A stretch of DNA of 14,810 nt from an uncultured Eubacteriales bacterium (GTDB lineage: Bacteria; Bacillota; Clostridia; Oscillospirales; CAG-272). The DNA lies in NCBI GenBank assembly GCA_934477985.1, contig CAKSOR010000017.1, forward strand, positions 1-14,810, written 5' to 3'. The position numbers and the translations under genes are program-made. Below, piece by piece: positions 11,672 through 14,810 of this stretch (the stretch's first letter is position 1; each line of letters begins with the position of its first letter). The notes under the pieces were generated by a model that was given only the letters and a program-made list of their open reading frames with translations, was not told the DNA's origin and made no database searches.

Positions 11672-12859
11672 TCACAGGAAGCTCTTGACCGCGTCGCAGA
11701 GGTAGCCCACGCCGCGGACAATCTGCTCGTCGGAGGGAGTCGAGTAATTGAGGCGGAAGCAGTGGCTCGAGGCTTCGGGATCGCTCGCGAACGCCTGACC
11801 GGGGACGACGGCGACCTTTTTCTCCTTCGCGATGTTGATGAACTCCGGCTGAGGGATATTGTCGGGGAGAGTGCACCAGATGAAGAGTCCGCCCTCGGGA
11901 CGCGTGTATTTCACGCAGTCGGGCATGTTCCGGTCGAGCTCGGAGAGCATCAGACCGCACTTGCGGCGGTAGAGCTTCTGAATGTCGGCGATATGCGCGT
12001 CCATGTCGCACTCGGCTATGTAGCGGTGGCAGAGCATCTGGAAGAAGATGTTCGTGTGAACGTCCTCAACCTGCTTTGCGACGACCATCTTCTGGACAAC
12101 CGGCTCGGGTCCGCAGATGAAGCCGATGCGCATTCCCGCCGAAAGCACCTTTGAGTAAGAGCCCGAGTAGACCACAATTCCGTCCTCGTCCATCGACTTT
12201 ATCGTCGGAATCTCCTCGCCCGCGAATCTCAGCTCGCCGTAGGGGTTGTCCTCGAGAATCAGCACGTTGTATTTCTTCGCGAGAGCGTAAGCCGCGCGGC
12301 GCTTTTCGAGCGACATGCAGGTGCCCGACGGGTTCTGGAAGGTCGGAATCAGATAGATTAACTTCGCGTCCGGATTCTTCTTCAGAGCGTCCTCAAGCGC
12401 GTCAATGTCGATTCCGTCGTTCTCCATCGGTATGCCGACCAGCTTCGCGCCGTTTGAGCGGAACGCGTTCAGCGCGCCGATGAAGCTCGGCTCTTCAACG
12501 ATGACCGTGTCGCCCTCGTTGCACATGACCTTCGTCAGAAGCTCGATTCCCTGCTGTCCGCCCGACGTGATTATCGTCATGTCGAAGTCCTTTCCGATAT
12601 TGAAGCGGCTCGAAAGTCTTGCCTTCACGTCCTCGCGGAGCGCCGGGTAGCCCTCGGTCACGCTGTACTGGAGCGCCGCGACCGGGCTGTCATTGAAGAT
12701 GTCAGCCGAGAGCTTTGCGAGCTCTGCGACCGGGAAGGACTCAGGCGCGGGGTTTCCACCGGCGAACGAGATGATCGTCGGGTCTTGCAGCGCCTTGAAA
12801 ATCTCGCGGATAGCCGACGGCTTGAGGTTCTTCATTTTATCTGAAATTCTGTAATCCAT
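11672..12859 (-). CDS. PLP-dependent class I/II aminotransferase (LysN/2-aminoadipate transaminase-like)
   Basis: A 395-residue fold-type I aminotransferase that moves an amino group between an amino acid and a 2-oxo acid. Seen in order: ISFAGGNPAPESFP (30-43, substrate loop of the LysN/MocR-like group), ALQYSVTEGYPALRE (62-76), TSGGQQGIEL (98-107), PTFQNPSG (172-179, with Asn176), LEDNPYGELRF (202-212, with Asp204 that pairs with the PLP nitrogen), and YSGSYSKVLSAGMRIGF with the PLP lysine at 237. FRLNYS near the C-terminus carries the carboxylate-binding Arg. There is no N-terminal GntR domain, so it is an enzyme, not a MocR regulator. Substrate is uncertain: 2-aminoadipate, aromatic or branched-chain amino acids are possible. 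The ATG at 12859 has AAGGAG at a good distance; an upstream TTG in frame (12883) would include that site. A single-gene transcript. Confidence 0.93.
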   Translation of the reverse strand: MDYRISDKMKNLKPSAIREIFKALQDPTIISFAGGNPAPESFPVAELAKLSADIFNDSPVAALQYSVTEGYPALREDVKARLSSRFNIGKDFDMTIITSGGQQGIELLTKVMCNEGDTVIVEEPSFIGALNAFRSNGAKLVGIPMENDGIDIDALEDALKKNPDAKLIYLIPTFQNPSGTCMSLEKRRAAYALAKKYNVLILEDNPYGELRFAGEEIPTIKSMDEDGIVVYSGSYSKVLSAGMRIGFICGPEPVVQKMVVAKQVEDVHTNIFFQMLCHRYIAECDMDAHIADIQKLYRRKCGLMLSELDRNMPDCVKYTRPEGGLFIWCTLPDNIPQPEFINIAKEKKVAVVPGQAFASDPEASSHCFRLNYSTPSDEQIVRGVGYLCDAVKSFL

Positions 12860-12951
12860 GTTACTTTTCTCTCCTTGTGACAACTAACTTTCCGGGAAGC
12901 GAAAAAGCGCGATCCGGGTCAGTTCATCGTAATTTCAATCTTTTCCTAAAT

Positions 12952-12957
12952 ATTATA
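12952..12957 (-). promoter_or_regulatory. Probable -10 element of the aminotransferase promoter
   Basis: TATAAT on the minus strand, about 93 bases before the ATG. The -35 position is poor (CACACT at 17 bases). It directly abuts the -35 box of the divergent promoter, so the two promoters may compete. Confidence 0.45.
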
Positions 12958-12958
12958 C

Positions 12959-12987
12959 TTGATTTTTCGCGGAAAGTGTGCTATACT
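12959..12987 (+). promoter_or_regulatory. Predicted promoter of the membrane protein/Xaa-Pro aminopeptidase operon
   Basis: TTGATT (12959-12964), a 17-base spacer and TATACT (12982-12987), with TG before the -10. A second TATACT at 12996-13001 has no -35 at the right distance. Confidence 0.7.
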
Positions 12988-13037
12988 TTTTGTATTATAC
13001 TTTAAGTTTTTGTTAAATCGAAAGGAAACACCGCAAA

Positions 13038-13742
13038 ATGGATATGTACACCGATCCGTTCGAGTCGGATACCCCGAAAGAACGCTCGCTTTTCGCAAAG
13101 ATCATTATCGGCATCCTCAAGGCGATCGGCATTTTTATCATTGTCGCGATCTTCGCGATAATCTTCATACGCCTACAGCTCTGGAAGACCCCGAAGGAAT
13201 TCAGCGACTTCGCCTGGACCGATGAGGCAAAATCGGCGCTCGCCGCCAACGGCAAGCTCACGGTCGGCTACCAGGAGCCCTACACCGAGTTCGACGAGAA
13301 CGGATACTACCACATCTCGGACGTCTCGTTCGCGCGTGACCTCGGCGAGATACAGCTCACCGTACGCTACAACAGCCGCAGCACGATAAACGCGCTGATG
13401 GAGGAATACAACCTCACCGAACGCCCGACCGGCGAGACCTTCGTCTACATCCTGACCGACGACGACGGCAACACCTACACCTCCTACCGCTTCGCCGCGA
13501 AGGAAAAACCGTTGTCCGAGTTCCGCCGGGTCATCTTCGACGGAGTCGACTTCTCGACGACCGAGAATCTCTACCTGCATGTCTACTACGGCGAGGACGT
13601 GGATGACCTGTCCGAGCTCTACGCGGTCTTCACGGTCTATGAGACCGACCGCTGGATAAACGAGAAGGAATTCACCGAGCCCGGAGAAATGTCATTCGGA
13701 CTCACGAAGAATCCCGCCTACATAAATAGAAACGATAACTGA
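13038..13742 (+). CDS. Uncharacterised single-pass membrane protein
   Basis: A 234-residue protein without a recognised family. A polar N-terminal part of about 18 residues (MDMYTDPFESDTPKERSL) is followed by a strongly hydrophobic helix (about 22-45, IIIGILKAIGIFIIVAIFAI) and then a domain of about 185 residues that should lie outside the cell. This domain looks beta-rich: QLTVRYNSRSTINALMEEYN, ETFVYILTDDDGNTYTSYRF, ENLYLHVYYGEDVDDLSEL, AVFTVYETDRWINEKEF. No Cys pair, lipobox, cleavage site or catalytic motif is visible. AAAGGAA at 13021-13027 supports the ATG at 13038 (a second ATG lies 6 bases on). It is 15 bases upstream of the Xaa-Pro aminopeptidase gene and evidently shares its transcript; a functional link is not obvious. 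Confidence 0.75.
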   Translation: MDMYTDPFESDTPKERSLFAKIIIGILKAIGIFIIVAIFAIIFIRLQLWKTPKEFSDFAWTDEAKSALAANGKLTVGYQEPYTEFDENGYYHISDVSFARDLGEIQLTVRYNSRSTINALMEEYNLTERPTGETFVYILTDDDGNTYTSYRFAAKEKPLSEFRRVIFDGVDFSTTENLYLHVYYGEDVDDLSELYAVFTVYETDRWINEKEFTEPGEMSFGLTKNPAYINRNDN

Positions 13743-13757
13743 AAAGAGGAAATAAAA

Positions 13758-14810
13758 ATGAGTAATTACGAATCCGCAGCTGAAAGGCTCGCGGCACTCA
13801 GAAAAGTCATGGAAACCGACAAGGTCGACCATCTTTTAGTCGTCTCGGACGACTACCATCAGTCGGAGTACGTCGGCGACTTCTTCAAGTCGCGCGCGTA
13901 TATCTCGGGCTTCACCGGCTCTGCGGGCACGCTGGTCATCTCCATGGACTCCGCGAAGCTCTTCACCGACGGACGCTATCACATCCAGGCTGAGCGCCAG
14001 ATCGCCGGAAGCGGCATCGACCTTATGCGATCCGGCACTGAGGGCGTCCCAACCGTCGAGGAATACCTCGGAAAGCTCGTGAAGCCGGGCGAAACCCTCG
14101 CCTTTGACGGAAGATGCGTCAGCGCGAAGTTTGCCGACAAGCTGAAGGAAAAGCTCCCCGAGGCAAACTTCCGCACCGACACCGATTACCCGGCGCTCAT
14201 CTGGCCGAACCGCCCCGCCCTTCCGTCGTCCGACATTTGGTCGCTCGGCATCAAGTACGCCGGAAAGACCCATTCCGAAAAGCTCGCCGAGGTGAAGAAA
14301 AAGCTCGCCGAGGAGAAGTGCGCGTCGCTCGTAATGTCGTCGCTCTGCGACATCGCGTGGTTCTACAACCTCCGCGGAAACGACGTCGAGGACACCCCGG
14401 TCTTCCTCGCTTACTCGATAATCACGCCAGAGCATGATTACCTCTTCGTAAACGAAAAGTGCACGACTGAGGTAAAGCCGATCCTCGACTACGAGGGTGT
14501 CGAGATAAAATCCTACGACGACTTCTACAAGTATCTTCCCGAGCTCACCGGACGCGTCATGGTCGACAAGTCCGCGGTCAACAGCGCGATAGTCTCCGGA
14601 CTCTCAAAGGCTGAAATCGTCGACAAGCAGAACCCGACGCTCGTTCTGAAGGCGATAAAGAACGACACCGAGCTCGCCAACATCAGAAAGTGCCACATCG
14701 CCGACGGTCTTGCCGTCACGAAGCTGATGATCGAATTAAAGTACGGCGACCGCGAGCTCGATGAGGTCACCGCAGACGATCTGCTCTGGTCGCTGCGCGA
14801 GGAGTGCGCC
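13758..14810 (+). CDS. Xaa-Pro aminopeptidase, large three-domain type (M24B), cut by window edge
   Basis: 351 codons are open to the right edge without a stop. The start is the ATG at 13758 with AGAGGA at 13745-13750. The N-terminal creatinase-type domain (about 1-150) has SDDYHQSEYVGDFFKSRAY, then ISGFTGSAGTLVI and LFTDGRYHIQAERQI, hallmarks of the large (about 590-600 residue) Xaa-Pro aminopeptidases. The second domain (about 165-310) includes SLCDIAWFYNLRGNDVEDTP and PVFLAYSII. The M24 pita-bread catalytic domain begins near KNDTELANIRKCHIADGLAV (about 305-325), but its metal ligands lie beyond the edge. The enzyme removes N-terminal residues that precede proline and needs two Mn2+ or similar ions. 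It is cytoplasmic, with no signal peptide. Second gene of the operon starting at 13038. Confidence 0.92.
   Translation, partial: MSNYESAAERLAALRKVMETDKVDHLLVVSDDYHQSEYVGDFFKSRAYISGFTGSAGTLVISMDSAKLFTDGRYHIQAERQIAGSGIDLMRSGTEGVPTVEEYLGKLVKPGETLAFDGRCVSAKFADKLKEKLPEANFRTDTDYPALIWPNRPALPSSDIWSLGIKYAGKTHSEKLAEVKKKLAEEKCASLVMSSLCDIAWFYNLRGNDVEDTPVFLAYSIITPEHDYLFVNEKCTTEVKPILDYEGVEIKSYDDFYKYLPELTGRVMVDKSAVNSAIVSGLSKAEIVDKQNPTLVLKAIKNDTELANIRKCHIADGLAVTKLMIELKYGDRELDEVTADDLLWSLREECA

Noticed and set aside
11526..12011. Minus-strand open frame extending past the aminotransferase end through the long inverted repeat
   Set aside because: Most of it is out of frame within the aminotransferase gene, with no ribosome binding site. 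The tail is noted only as a possible sign of a dispersed repeat.
12860..12883. Upstream TTG start for the aminotransferase
   Set aside because: The ribosome binding site for the ATG at 12859 lies inside this extension.
13836..14435. Minus-strand open frame of 199 codons in the Xaa-Pro aminopeptidase region
   Set aside because: The plus strand encodes conserved peptidase motifs here; the antisense frame is a product of GC-rich codon use.
1..14810. CRISPR array, tRNA, rRNA, insertion sequence, integrase or phage structural genes
   Set aside because: No regularly spaced direct repeats, no cloverleaf with CCA-type end, no transposase or integrase motifs were seen on either strand.

Overview
This 14.8 kb window looks like chromosomal DNA of a Gram-positive, endospore-former-like member of the Clostridia, probably a gut Oscillospiraceae/Eubacteriales relative. 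That placement is inferred from the strong AGGAGG-type ribosome binding sites, TTGACA/TATAAT promoters (often with a TG before the -10), moderately GC-rich coding DNA, and protein families typical of that group. I see no integrase, transposase, CRISPR array, tRNA or rRNA. Most of the window is ordinary housekeeping DNA with a few uncharacterised small operons.

Layout. Positions 1-80 (minus) hold the first 26 codons of metF, which runs off the left edge. Divergent from it is an ECF-like sigma factor gene (220-768) coupled by an ATGA overlap to a single-pass membrane protein that is probably its anti-sigma factor (765-1358). Its stop codon overlaps that of a convergent gene of unknown function (1355-1978, minus), whose C-terminus recalls phage antirepressor KilAC domains. 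That gene and a HerA/YjgR-type ATPase (2163-3716) diverge from two promoters whose -35 boxes form a perfect 11-bp-arm inverted repeat. A strong terminator follows the ATPase gene.

Positions 3784-8053 are all on the minus strand: an M18 aminopeptidase and a pseudouridine synthase (transcribed synthase first), a Gfo/Idh/MocA oxidoreductase with its own promoter and a 14-bp palindrome in its leader, and a two-gene unit of a YfcE-type phosphoesterase followed by a two-TM membrane protein.

Positions 8120-9134 (plus) form a compact operon of three small unrecognised proteins closed by a very strong terminator. It is the most interesting uncharacterised unit here. I link it tentatively to sporulation or the cell envelope, from memory of similar proteins in Clostridia.

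Positions 9222-11310 (minus) encode a TagO/WecA/MraY-type glycosyl-1-phosphate transferase overlapping a downstream single-pass membrane protein, so probably an envelope polymer unit. About 360 bases without a gene follow (11311-11671), holding several hairpins including a 21-bp-arm inverted repeat. A class I/II aminotransferase (11672-12859, minus) diverges from an operon of an unknown single-pass membrane protein (13038-13742) and a large Xaa-Pro aminopeptidase cut by the right edge (13758-14810).

Limits: all family calls come from reading motifs, without database search; promoters, operators and terminators are predictions from sequence.
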